A stretch of 64,000 nucleotides of DNA, taken from assembly GCA_028289405.1 (NCBI GenBank), contig JANQPP010000072.1, forward strand, positions 1 to 64,000, in the 5' to 3' direction. The notes below the pieces were generated by a model. It made no database searches. It saw only the letters and a program-made list of their open reading frames with translations, and was not told where the DNA came from. Of the stretch, positions 16,422 to 24,772 are shown piece by piece. The first letter of the stretch is position 1, and each line of letters begins with the position of its first letter. The DNA is from Pirellulales bacterium. GTDB taxonomy: Bacteria > Planctomycetota > Planctomycetia > Pirellulales > JANQPP01. The position numbers were made by a program, and so were the translations under genes.

Positions 16422-17555
16422 ATGCACGCATTCCACGATTTCGCCGCACGTTTTCGAGGATGGCTCTGCGTGGCTTGCTTGCAGGCGTTGGTTTTCCTCG
16501 CTCCCGCGTCTGGGGCTTCGCCCGACGACCCGCCCGTGCGTTTGAAGATTTCGACGAATGATACCGCTGGGCGGCCCCTGGCCCCTTCGATCGGGACGAA
16601 GACGCCTCAATCCAAGCCATCCCCCGAGTCGCCTCGGCTCTCACTTGTCGAGGTGTATTCACAAAAGCATCCCCGTGTGCGGTTTGATGAACTCGGCCAG
16701 CGTCAAGAATTTCGCCACGGTTCCTGGACCATTTATGACCGTCAAGGCAAAACGCTCGCCCAGGGACGTTATGTGGATGGAAAGAAAAATGGCCAATGGA
16801 CCCGCTGGTATCGCCTAGGCGAAGGGAACTTCTTCGACCATGCCGAGTTCGATGGCTTTCAGCAGCCGTTCTGGGCACGTGCCACGTTACGAGATGGCGA
16901 GTTGGATGGCGTCTGGAGTGTCTTCGATGCCGAAGACCGGCGTGTGTTTCAGTGGGAATTTCGCCACGGCGAGCAGCATGGACTCTCCCGCTGGTGGTAT
17001 CCCGACGGAAAAAAACGCCGTTTTGCCGAGTATGCCGAGGGGAAGTTGGAGGGCTCATTGCGGGAATGGAACCCCCAGGGCGAACAGACCAAGCACCAAC
17101 GCCTCTCCCTTGGGCGCCCCATCGTGAAGGACGTGCAATGGCACGAGAATCAAAAGCCCAGCATTCAGGGTTGGTTTCTACTGCCGGGAGAAGTCGTCGA
17201 AACCGATTGCGATTGGTGGTCAGCCATGGTTCGCATGAAGGTGGTTGCTAAAGAACTGACCCGCGATCCGCATGGCGTCTGGACCTGGTGGTTCCCCAAC
17301 GGCCAAAAGATGAGCCGCGGAGAGTACCGCAACGGTCAGCAAATCGGACACTGGGCGTGGTGGCATTCTCAGGGACAGAAACGGGCCGAAGGCGTTTTTC
17401 ACGACGGTTCGCCGGTGGGTGTATGGCGGACCTGGGACGCGGCCGGCCAACTCGTCGCGTCTGAAAAGTTCCCCTTCGACTTCGATTCCAGCGAAAGCTC
17501 AGGACGGACGGTGCTGGCTCGCCATTCTGAACCTTCCGATTCGGCGGTGAAGTAA
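16422..17555 (+). CDS. Secreted MORN-like (YwqK-type) repeat protein, copy 2
   Basis: A 377-residue paralogue of the preceding gene. The ATG at 16422 (MHAFHDFAARFRGWLCVACLQALVF) gives a signal peptide ending near ASGAS. The track's GTG at 16335 adds 29 residues upstream of it. Repeats match copy 1 in order and detail. HGSWTIYDRQGKTLAQGRY parallels HGSWTHYDPEGNVLAQGEF. GVWSVFDAEDRRVFQWEFRHG parallels GTWTIFDAQDRMASQWEFENG. The two therefore arose by tandem duplication and then diverged. It lies 27 bases from the convergent ftsK end. Function is unknown. The antitoxin label attached to this family is not supported here, because the proteins are exported. Confidence 0.75.
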   Translation: MHAFHDFAARFRGWLCVACLQALVFLAPASGASPDDPPVRLKISTNDTAGRPLAPSIGTKTPQSKPSPESPRLSLVEVYSQKHPRVRFDELGQRQEFRHGSWTIYDRQGKTLAQGRYVDGKKNGQWTRWYRLGEGNFFDHAEFDGFQQPFWARATLRDGELDGVWSVFDAEDRRVFQWEFRHGEQHGLSRWWYPDGKKRRFAEYAEGKLEGSLREWNPQGEQTKHQRLSLGRPIVKDVQWHENQKPSIQGWFLLPGEVVETDCDWWSAMVRMKVVAKELTRDPHGVWTWWFPNGQKMSRGEYRNGQQIGHWAWWHSQGQKRAEGVFHDGSPVGVWRTWDAAGQLVASEKFPFDFDSSESSGRTVLARHSEPSDSAVK

Positions 17556-17582
17556 TCCTTCCTTTTGCTCCCTCCCGCGTTT

Positions 17583-20243
17583 TCAGACTCGCCGGACTCG
17601 GTCTGATTTCAACGGCCGCTTAGCCTTGGACGAAGCTGGACGACCGGTGCCGCGCTGAGGCCGTCGAGTGGCACGAGTCACGTGCGGAGCGGGCAGGTCG
17701 TGGGGTTCGAATTCTTCTTCCTCTTCGTCAGTCTCCTCTTCCTCCCACGATTCATCGTCCACACCTTCTTCGTACTCTTCTTCCAGCTCATCTTCTTCAA
17801 ACGGTGCTTCCTCGAAGTCTTCCTCGTCGTCGAATTCTTCGTCACCTTCGAGTACGTCTTCGTCTACTGGCCACTCCGTTCCCGAATCATCGGTGCTTTG
17901 CAGGTCACGCCATTCATCCCGTGAAATGAGGATTTCACGGGCCTGGGAGCCGTTGTAGGGACCCACCACGCCATCTTCTTCCATGTAGTCGATCAACCGC
18001 GCGGCGCGGCCGTAGCCAATTCCCAAGCTGCGTTGCAAGAGCGAGACACTCCCCCGGTTTTCACGCAGCACGATTTCCACGGCGGAGCCGTACAGTTCGT
18101 CACGCCGGTCACTGGCGGGAGACGCGGCCTTGCTCTCATCTTGGGTCTGGAGCTGCACCAACTCATGCACGTATTGCGGTTCGGAGGTACCGACGAAACT
18201 CACGATGCGGTTGATCTCGTCGTCATCGACAAAGGCGCCTTGCCCACGAATCAGCGTACTGGTGCCGGGCCAAAGGAAGAGCAGGTCTCCGTTGCCCAAG
18301 AGCCGGTCGGCCCCCATCTCATCCAGCACGACGCGGCTATCGGTCCGGCTGGAGACTTGGAACGCAATGCGCGCCGGCAGGTTCGATTTGATTAAACCGG
18401 TGATCACGTCCACGGTCGGCTTTTGCGTGGCCAGGACCAGATGGATGCCGACAGCCCGGCTCTTTTGCGCCAAGCGGATGATATGCTGCTCCACTTCCTT
18501 CGCGGCGGTCATCATCAGGTCCGCCATCTCATCGGCCACGATCACGATGTAGGGCAGGTGCAACGGAATCTGTTCCCGCTCCTCGTCCGTCTCCGGCTGC
18601 AAGCGGTCCATCAGTTCCTCTTCGCCCAGTTGGTTGTAAACGCTCATGTGCCGCACGCCCGCGCGGGCCAACAGGGCGTAACGTTCCTCCATCTTCTCCA
18701 CCGCCCAAGCCAAAATGGCTTCCGCCTTTTTCATGTCCGTCACGACGGGGTGCATCAAGTGCGGCAATTTCTTGTACGGACTTAGCTCCACCATCTTGGG
18801 GTCGATCATCAATAGCCGCACTTCATCCGGCCGGCGGGTCATCAGAATGGAGACAATCAAAGAATTCAAGCACACGCTCTTGCCCGTGCCGGTACGTCCG
18901 GCGATGAGCAGGTGGGGCATCGTCGCCAAATCGACCAGCAGCGGATTGCCCGAGACATCCTTGCCCAAGAAGATCGGAATTTGTGATTCGCGAACCTTGG
19001 TTTGGGTCTGCTCCAACACTTCGCGCAGTCGCACGAGTTGCCGCTCCGGATTGGGGACTTCGATGCCCACGGTATTCTTGCCGGGAATGGGGGCCACGAT
19101 CCGCACGCTCGGAACCCGCAGCGCGATCGCCACATCGTCCGCCAAGCTGGTGATCTTGCTCAACCGCAGCCCGGCTTCGAGTTCGACTTCGTATTGCGAA
19201 ATGACCGGCCCGGTCTCGATCTCCACCACGGAGACTTGAAAGCCGAAGCTGGAGAAGGTCTCTTCCAGCAGTTTCGCGTTGCGGCGGACTTGCCGCTCAT
19301 GTTCCTCGGTGAACCGGGAATCCCCCGGAAGCAACAAGTCCCAGGAGGGAAGTTCGTAGTCCACCTCTTCATCGCCTTGCCCCGCTCCCTCCAGAAGCTC
19401 CACCAAGTTGTCGTTCTTCGAACACTTGCGGGAGTTGATACGAAGCGCCTTGGCCAAACGCCGGCCCACGGAGCGGCGAGCTGGCGCGGGCTCTTCTTCG
19501 TATTCCTCCTCTTCCTCCACATCCGACGCGGCCGTATTCAATCTGGCCTCACGATGCAAATCTTCGTCCGTCAATTCGTCCGCATCTCCCCGACGTTTGC
19601 CGATTTTGATTTTCATGCCGCCGATAGGTGCATCCTCTTCGTCATCGGCATGTTCCTCGTGCGAAACCTTCGAGCCCTTGAAAAGGGCTTTTCTGGAAGC
19701 CATGCCCTCCTTCAGGCCCGACAAGGACCTTCCCGCCCGTGCGAGTCCCGCATCGTCGAATGCCAGGATGAGGCCGCTCAAGAGGAAACCGATGGGCAGG
19801 ATATAAGTCCCTGGTTCGGCGAAATGGCGAGCGAGAAATCCGCCACAGGCCGCGCCCAGGTAACCGCCCGCGCCAATCACGGGACCAGGCGACCAGCCGG
19901 GAAGTAAGAAAGCCGCGAGCGTGCAAAATCCTGCCAGGGAGAGCAGCCAGCCGCCCAATCTGACCAGCGGCTCCTGCCAGATCCGCCGCTGGAACAGTGC
20001 GCGATCCAGGATCAATAAGGAAATGAGCAGATAAAGCGATCCCCAACCGACGCCGTGATAGAGCATGTCGGCGATTCGGGCACCAGGGGTTCCCAAGACA
20101 TTCGTGGGAGAAGCGGCCGTCGGGTAGACCAAGCCGCGCGGGCTGTCCCCCGCATGGTAGGTCAGCAGCGCGGCAGAGAGAAACAGGACCGCCACCAGCA
20201 GCGCGGTCGCGGCGGCAGAATAGTGGAAGCGATTTTCAGGCAT
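17583..20243 (-). CDS. ftsK: DNA translocase FtsK/SpoIIIE with acidic C-terminal tail
   Basis: A septum-associated DNA pump that clears and aligns chromosomes at division. From the ATG at 20243 it is 886 residues. The track's TTG at 20339 adds a non-membrane leader. About four or five N-terminal membrane segments are followed by a charged linker. The motor has Walker A AGRTGTGKSVCLN and Walker B IVIVADEMADLM. The gamma winged helix (YGSAVEIVLRENRGSVSLLQ...GYGRAARLIDYMEEDGVVG) follows. Most FtsK proteins end soon after gamma. This one continues about 100 residues as a Glu/Asp-dominated run and then a short Arg/Lys-rich end (RATRRPQRGTGRP...). The acidic codons create a Ser-rich shadow ORF on the opposite strand. 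Confidence 0.94.
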   Translation of the reverse strand: MPENRFHYSAAATALLVAVLFLSAALLTYHAGDSPRGLVYPTAASPTNVLGTPGARIADMLYHGVGWGSLYLLISLLILDRALFQRRIWQEPLVRLGGWLLSLAGFCTLAAFLLPGWSPGPVIGAGGYLGAACGGFLARHFAEPGTYILPIGFLLSGLILAFDDAGLARAGRSLSGLKEGMASRKALFKGSKVSHEEHADDEEDAPIGGMKIKIGKRRGDADELTDEDLHREARLNTAASDVEEEEEYEEEPAPARRSVGRRLAKALRINSRKCSKNDNLVELLEGAGQGDEEVDYELPSWDLLLPGDSRFTEEHERQVRRNAKLLEETFSSFGFQVSVVEIETGPVISQYEVELEAGLRLSKITSLADDVAIALRVPSVRIVAPIPGKNTVGIEVPNPERQLVRLREVLEQTQTKVRESQIPIFLGKDVSGNPLLVDLATMPHLLIAGRTGTGKSVCLNSLIVSILMTRRPDEVRLLMIDPKMVELSPYKKLPHLMHPVVTDMKKAEAILAWAVEKMEERYALLARAGVRHMSVYNQLGEEELMDRLQPETDEEREQIPLHLPYIVIVADEMADLMMTAAKEVEQHIIRLAQKSRAVGIHLVLATQKPTVDVITGLIKSNLPARIAFQVSSRTDSRVVLDEMGADRLLGNGDLLFLWPGTSTLIRGQGAFVDDDEINRIVSFVGTSEPQYVHELVQLQTQDESKAASPASDRRDELYGSAVEIVLRENRGSVSLLQRSLGIGYGRAARLIDYMEEDGVVGPYNGSQAREILISRDEWRDLQSTDDSGTEWPVDEDVLEGDEEFDDEEDFEEAPFEEDELEEEYEEGVDDESWEEEETDEEEEEFEPHDLPAPHVTRATRRPQRGTGRPASSKAKRPLKSDRVRRV

Positions 20244-20523
20244 GGACGCGAGAAGAAAAGCGAAAACCTTCCCACCACACGTGGCGGGACTGCCAGCCAG
20301 GGCGCGTCCATGCCCAGTTGTGCTCCATCCGTTTTCCAAAAGAGGTTATCGGCGAAGCACGGGACGGACGAGAAAGAAATGCGGGCAGGCGGCTCTTCTT
20401 GCCCGAGTGTGCTTCTTTGCTGGGAAAGAACGTCTCCCGGCACCGGCATCGCCGTTACGATCGGCAGATGAAGACGATCCTCAAAATCGACACAGCAGGA
20501 AAAACGGAGCAGGGAGCATCTGG

Positions 20524-21096
20524 TCAGCCCGCTGCGGAGTGCCGCCCTTGCTCCAGATCCAACAGCCGCTGCTTGATGGCCGTCCCGCCATACGCGGAGT
20601 ATCCGCCGAGTTTGCCGCCGGAGCCGACCACGCGGTGGCAGGGAATGATCAGTGGAAGAGGGTTGCGGGCCATGATGTTTCCCACGGCCCGCGCGGCTCG
20701 CGGAGATCCGGCTCGCGCGGCCAAGTCTTGATAAGACAACCGCTGGCCCCAGGGAATATCCCGGCATTGGGCCAACACGCGGCCCGCGAAAGGGCTCCAA
20801 CCGGAGAGATCAATTTCCACATCCGAGAAGTCGGCCCGCTTGCCGCCGCACAATCCGCGAACACGGTCGACCAGAGATCGAAGAAACGCAGGGACTTCTT
20901 CCGTCACCGCTCCGAAATCGTGGATCTTTTTCAGTGCCGTCTTCCGGTCCGGATAGCCAAACGCCAGGCCACGTACCTGTTCACCTTCGGCTAGCAGCGC
21001 GCTCCAACCGAGCGCTGTCTTGAAGGCCACCGCTAGCCCCACTCTCGGTTCTTCCACCGATTCGTTTCTTGGATCTAGCATGCATGAGACAGCCAT
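20524..21096 (-). CDS. ogt: Methylated-DNA--[protein]-cysteine S-methyltransferase
   Basis: A 190-residue O6-alkylguanine-DNA alkyltransferase that repairs O6-methylguanine by transferring the methyl group to its own cysteine. The active-site motif is LIIPCHRVVGSGGKLGGYS near residue 155. It is preceded by the helix-turn-helix region (PWGQRLSYQDLAARAGSPRAARAVGNIMARNP) that flips the damaged base. The N-terminal 80 residues are poorly conserved, as is normal. No AraC-type Ada domain is present, so this is an Ogt/MGMT rather than Ada. The ATG is at 21096. It lies 25 bases downstream of moeA on the same strand and may be co-transcribed. Confidence 0.93.
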   Translation of the reverse strand: MAVSCMLDPRNESVEEPRVGLAVAFKTALGWSALLAEGEQVRGLAFGYPDRKTALKKIHDFGAVTEEVPAFLRSLVDRVRGLCGGKRADFSDVEIDLSGWSPFAGRVLAQCRDIPWGQRLSYQDLAARAGSPRAARAVGNIMARNPLPLIIPCHRVVGSGGKLGGYSAYGGTAIKQRLLDLEQGRHSAAG

Positions 21097-21121
21097 GGGA
21101 TGGTTTCCTCATGAGCGCGAG

Positions 21122-22342
21122 TTACTGGATTTTGACGACTTCAACCGTCTCGCCCACCGCGTATGTCCGGGCTCCAGCGGGAAAGAAACAAAGCGAGTTC
21201 GCCTTGGTCAATGTTCGCAAGTCCCCCGACCCTTGCCAAGGGAGCGGCTCGACTCGCCAGGCATCGCCGTGGAATGAAAGCAAGGCTGGCCAATAGGTAG
21301 GACGCCCACCGTCATGCGGATGTGCTTGGGACAGCACGGCCGTGAATCGTCGGTTTTCCACGGCAGCCTGGCCAGAAAGCCGCTCGAGTGCCGGGCGCAT
21401 AAACAGTTCAAAACAAACCAAACTGCTCACGGGGTTTCCCGGCAGCCCGAAGACCAGCCGGGGCGGTGCTGCCTGCTGGGCCACTCCGAACCACAGCGGC
21501 TTGCCGGGCTTGAGCTGGACTTTGTGAAAGACCTTCTCGACCCCCAGCTCCGCCAGCATGCCCGGCACCAAATCGAGCACGCCCGCGGAAACGCCGCCGG
21601 AAACGACCAGGACGTCCGCGGACTCCAACCCTGTGCTGAGCCGAGCACGCAAATCGCCGGGTTCGTCACGCCCAATGCCTAGGTCGATCGGTGTGGCACC
21701 GCAGCGCCGCGCATACGCCAGCAACATGGGGCCATTACTGTTGCGAATCTGGCCAGGGCGTAAATCTTCTCCCGCTGGAACCAATTCGTTTCCGGTCGCC
21801 AAAACGGCCACACGGGGTTTTCGCCAGACATTGATCTTTGCATGCCCCAATTCGGCCAAGAGCCCAATCTCAGCGGGGCGGATCCGCTGTCCCGAGGGAA
21901 TCACGACTTCGCCTTCCCGCATACTCTTGCCGCGCGGCAAGATACCCTCTCCTACTTTCGCCTCCGTTTGTAGCAGCTTGACTTGTGTGCCGTCCGCATT
22001 CAGTGTTTCCGTCCGCTCCACCATGACCACCAATTCGGCGCCGCGGGGAATTGGGGCGCCGGTCATAATGCGAATCGCGCAACCCGGTTCGACCCCACGC
22101 GTGGGGGTCTCGCCCGCGGTAACCTCTTCCAGCACACGCAAGGCAGGCCCGTCGGAGCGTACATCCTCTGCCCGCACCGCGTAGCCATCTACCAGCGCCT
22201 TGTCGAAAGGGGGCGAATCCAGACTACAGGCGACGTCTTCCGCCAGGACATGGCCCAAGGCGTCCGCCAGCGCGATGGCTTCTCTGTCGCGGGGTACCGC
22301 GAATTGGGCGATGTGCCGGGTGGCCTCTTCGATGGAAATCAC
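21122..22342 (-). CDS. moeA: Molybdopterin molybdenumtransferase
   Basis: A 406-residue MoeA, which inserts molybdate into adenylated molybdopterin in the last step of molybdenum cofactor synthesis. Family motifs are clear: SPPFDKALVDGYAVRAEDV near residue 40, MTGAPIPRGAELVVMVE near residue 93, the MoCF-domain VLATGNELVPAGEDLRPGQI near residue 180, and GLPGNPVSSLVCFELF near residue 325. No other moa/moe genes are in the window, and I saw no Moco-riboswitch-like structure upstream (22343-22527). Length is normal. ATG at 22342 begins MISIEEATRHI. Confidence 0.95.
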   Translation of the reverse strand: MISIEEATRHIAQFAVPRDREAIALADALGHVLAEDVACSLDSPPFDKALVDGYAVRAEDVRSDGPALRVLEEVTAGETPTRGVEPGCAIRIMTGAPIPRGAELVVMVERTETLNADGTQVKLLQTEAKVGEGILPRGKSMREGEVVIPSGQRIRPAEIGLLAELGHAKINVWRKPRVAVLATGNELVPAGEDLRPGQIRNSNGPMLLAYARRCGATPIDLGIGRDEPGDLRARLSTGLESADVLVVSGGVSAGVLDLVPGMLAELGVEKVFHKVQLKPGKPLWFGVAQQAAPPRLVFGLPGNPVSSLVCFELFMRPALERLSGQAAVENRRFTAVLSQAHPHDGGRPTYWPALLSFHGDAWRVEPLPWQGSGDLRTLTKANSLCFFPAGARTYAVGETVEVVKIQ

Positions 22343-22527
22343 GGCTTGCGGTGCGTTCGGCTGAGCGTGGTGAGAACAAATACAAAAGCCACGGGAAATT
22401 TCAATTTATCCCGGGCCAAGCGTATTTTCGCTCAGTCGAAGAAACTTGCAAGCACGGCGAGGAGTCCCGCTGCCAGGCTTCGCAAAGTATCGCGGCAAAT
22501 GTTCGCCGCGAGAAGCGGGAGCGGGCT

Positions 22528-22845
22528 TCAGAAGATCCCCAGTTGATCCCGCGCGTCTTCAGTCATGCGGTCCGGAGTCCAGGGAGGATCCAAAACGATT
22601 TTCACTTCGACTTCCTGAACACCGTCCAACTTGCCCACGAAGTCCTTGGTTTGCCCGATCAATTGCGGACCCGCTGGACAAGCCGGGCTGGTCATCGTCA
22701 TGTCAATCTTGACCCGCTGCTGTTCCTCTTCCGCCGGTTCGAAGTTCACGGCGTAGACCAAACCCAGATCCACCACATTGACGAACAATTCTGGGTCGAT
22801 GACTTTCTTCATCTCTTCCAGAACGGCTTCTTCCGTAACGGGCAT
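22528..22845 (-). CDS. DUF59/MIP18-family Fe-S assembly factor (SufT-like)
   Basis: A 105-residue MIP18/DUF59 protein: MPVTEEAVLEEMKKVIDPEL followed by VVDLGLVYAV and the conserved MTMTSPACPAGPQL, whose cysteine is characteristic of the family. These proteins help mature or deliver Fe-S clusters and often close suf operons. It is the last gene of the minus-strand locus sufC-sufB-sufD-Rieske-DUF59, 90 bases after the Rieske gene. The C-terminal PPWTPDRMTEDARDQLG is also typical. The name SufT is used loosely, since longer fused SufT proteins exist elsewhere. The role is inferred from family and context. Confidence 0.9.
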   Translation of the reverse strand: MPVTEEAVLEEMKKVIDPELFVNVVDLGLVYAVNFEPAEEEQQRVKIDMTMTSPACPAGPQLIGQTKDFVGKLDGVQEVEVKIVLDPPWTPDRMTEDARDQLGIF

Positions 22846-22935
22846 GTCACACCTCTGCTTTATGAAATGCGCGTGTTCGCGAAACGTGCTTCAACGGGTT
22901 CTGTGATTTGCCAACCGACGCCAGTAGCCTTTGGC

Positions 22936-23250
22936 CTAATCACCGAAGTTCACATACAAGTCTTCGCCCTCGACCTTGACCTCGTACGAGCCTGTCGGTT
23001 TCGTGGCGGGCATGGTGAGTGCCCGGCCATCGCGAATGTCGAATTTCGCGCCATGCCTGGGGCAGGCGATCGTATGGTCTTCTAGTGCCCCTTCGCTAAG
23101 AGGTCCGTCGTCGTGCGTGCAGATATCATCGAGAGCGAAAAATTCTCCCTCGACTTGGAAGATGACCACGAGCTGGTCCGCGACCTCCAGGAGTTTCTTT
23201 CCTCCCTCGGGAATTTCGGAGGCTTTGCAGGCGAAAACGAAATCCGGCAT
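22936..23250 (-). CDS. Rieske-type [2Fe-2S] ferredoxin of the suf locus
   Basis: A 104-residue soluble Rieske protein. The cluster ligands are CTHDDGPLSEG and CPRHGAKFDI, giving the Cys-x-His and Cys-x2-His pairs. I place the start at the ATG at 23250 (MPDFVFACKASEI), which clears the sufD stop by 64 bases. The track start at 23367 would overlap sufD and adds an unrelated leader. Small Rieske ferredoxins of this kind are common companions of SufBCD in Gram-positive and PVC suf operons. They may supply electrons for cluster assembly, but the partner is not established. No membrane anchor is present, so it is not part of a cytochrome bc complex. Confidence 0.9.
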   Translation of the reverse strand: MPDFVFACKASEIPEGGKKLLEVADQLVVIFQVEGEFFALDDICTHDDGPLSEGALEDHTIACPRHGAKFDIRDGRALTMPATKPTGSYEVKVEGEDLYVNFGD

Positions 23251-23314
23251 GTGCGCTACAATTCGAGATGGCGAGAGAGGGAGTTCAAAATGTGCTGCAT
23301 TACACTGTGCAGCG

Positions 23315-24640
23315 TCATACGGCGCGAACCCGTTGCCCGATGGCTTGCGACAAGGCGTCGTGGACATTGCTGATCGTAATGCGGTCGAGCACGCTCTGGA
23401 AGAATCCGGTCACGATCATGCGCGTGGCTTCGTCCCGCGTCAAACCCCGGGATTGGGCGTAGAAGATCAGTTCTTCGTCGACGCGTCCAGATGTGGAACC
23501 ATGCGTGCAGCGCACATCGTCTGCTTCGATTTCCAGGCCAGGGATCGAGTCGGCACGGGAATCGGGCGAGAGCATTAGGTTATCGTTTCGCTGATACCCG
23601 TCGGTCTTTTGAGCCTCATGATCGACCTTGATCATGCCTCGCCACACAATGCGGGAATGGTCCTGAAGAGCGCCCTTATAGAGCAGATCACTGGTGCAAC
23701 CGGTCGCTTCGTGGTGCTGTAACGTATGGTAGGCCAAATGCTGCTTACCTTCGGTGAACATCACGCCGTTGACTTGAGCATGGGCGCCGGTTCCCACGAG
23801 CGCCACATGCTGGTTCACTTTCGCCAACCGGCCCCCCAAGGCGCCCACCGTCCATTGCAGCAGGCCATCGGTATCGACGATGCCCTTTTGGTGGGCAAAG
23901 TGCCAGACCCCAGGTCCCCAATCTTGCAAGCTGACAAAACGCAGCTTCGCGCCTTTGCCCACGAACAATTCCGTGCCGCCGCAATGGAAGCCGGAAGCGG
24001 AATCCCCCAGGCTGGCCGTCTCATAGAGCAGCGTGGCGCTGGCCCCTTCCTCCAAGATGACGAGGATATGCCCCAGATCGGCTTGGCCTTCACTTAATAG
24101 TGACATGACATGCAGCGGTTCGGCGACCTCCACGCCACGCGGCACGTAGAGACATGCTCCGCCCGACCAACAAGCCGCATGCAGTGCGGCAAATTTGTCG
24201 TAACGGATGTCGAAGGCTCTCTGGAACAAATGTTGTTGGACTACATCGCCATGTTCCCGGGCGACTTCCGCTAGTGGCCCGAAAACGACTCCCCGGCGAC
24301 GCAACTCCTCCGACAATTGGCGGTCCAAAGTCTGGCTATTTAGCCCGAGCGATTTTCCTCCAATCTCCACGCCGCGTGTCAGCGCCGGCACATGATCCCG
24401 CGCGGAAGGCTGTCCAGCCAAAGGTTCCACCGGCGGAGAAAAACGGTCCAGATGCAGCAGCCGCAAGTCCGTCCGCATCCACTCTTCCTCATTGCGGCGA
24501 GGAAGCGGCAGTTCCTGGAAGACTCGCCACGCATCTTGCCTGCTAGCCGTGAGCCACTCCGGCTCATTTCTTTCGGCGAGAAATGCGTCGAAGTTGTCTT
24601 GCGTGAAACCAGAAGTAACTTCAGCACTCGTCATGATCAT
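23315..24640 (-). CDS. sufD: Fe-S cluster assembly scaffold subunit SufD
   Basis: A 441-residue SufD, partner of SufB in the SufBC2D scaffold on which Fe-S clusters are built. The second half holds the family's beta-helix core and the signature ending DDVRCTHGSTSGRVDEELIFYAQSRGLTRDEA. This corresponds to the DDV-C-HG-(S/A)-T motif near residue 360. SufD lacks the SufB-specific cysteine-rich stretches, which distinguishes it from the upstream gene. Length is typical. It begins 132 bases downstream of sufB. The start MIMTSAEVTSGFTQDNF could be at either of two nearby ATGs. Confidence 0.95.
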   Translation of the reverse strand: MIMTSAEVTSGFTQDNFDAFLAERNEPEWLTASRQDAWRVFQELPLPRRNEEEWMRTDLRLLHLDRFSPPVEPLAGQPSARDHVPALTRGVEIGGKSLGLNSQTLDRQLSEELRRRGVVFGPLAEVAREHGDVVQQHLFQRAFDIRYDKFAALHAACWSGGACLYVPRGVEVAEPLHVMSLLSEGQADLGHILVILEEGASATLLYETASLGDSASGFHCGGTELFVGKGAKLRFVSLQDWGPGVWHFAHQKGIVDTDGLLQWTVGALGGRLAKVNQHVALVGTGAHAQVNGVMFTEGKQHLAYHTLQHHEATGCTSDLLYKGALQDHSRIVWRGMIKVDHEAQKTDGYQRNDNLMLSPDSRADSIPGLEIEADDVRCTHGSTSGRVDEELIFYAQSRGLTRDEATRMIVTGFFQSVLDRITISNVHDALSQAIGQRVRAV

Positions 24641-24772
24641 TGCTTAAACTAATCAGCGAAAAAGTCGGGGATCCAATCGAATGCGAGGGAAGCACCTCAC
24701 GATGCAGACTCGCTCCAGCACCGAGAGATACTTCGGTGGATGAGGAACAAACCCCATGTGCTCGGAAAGGTC

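Noticed and set aside
15054-17555. Toxin-antitoxin system based on YwqK-like annotation
   Set aside because: Both proteins have signal peptides and no toxin gene is adjacent. The antitoxin name is inherited from a repeat-family label.
17668-17958. Serine-rich plus-strand ORF
   Set aside because: Mirror of the FtsK acidic tail: Glu/Asp codons read antisense as Ser/Phe.
22343-22527. Molybdenum-cofactor riboswitch upstream of moeA
   Set aside because: No extended conserved stem pattern or terminator was visible in the short upstream gap.
22351-23085. 244-codon plus-strand ORF
   Set aside because: Runs antisense across the DUF59 gene and the 3' end of the Rieske gene, both of which are well supported.
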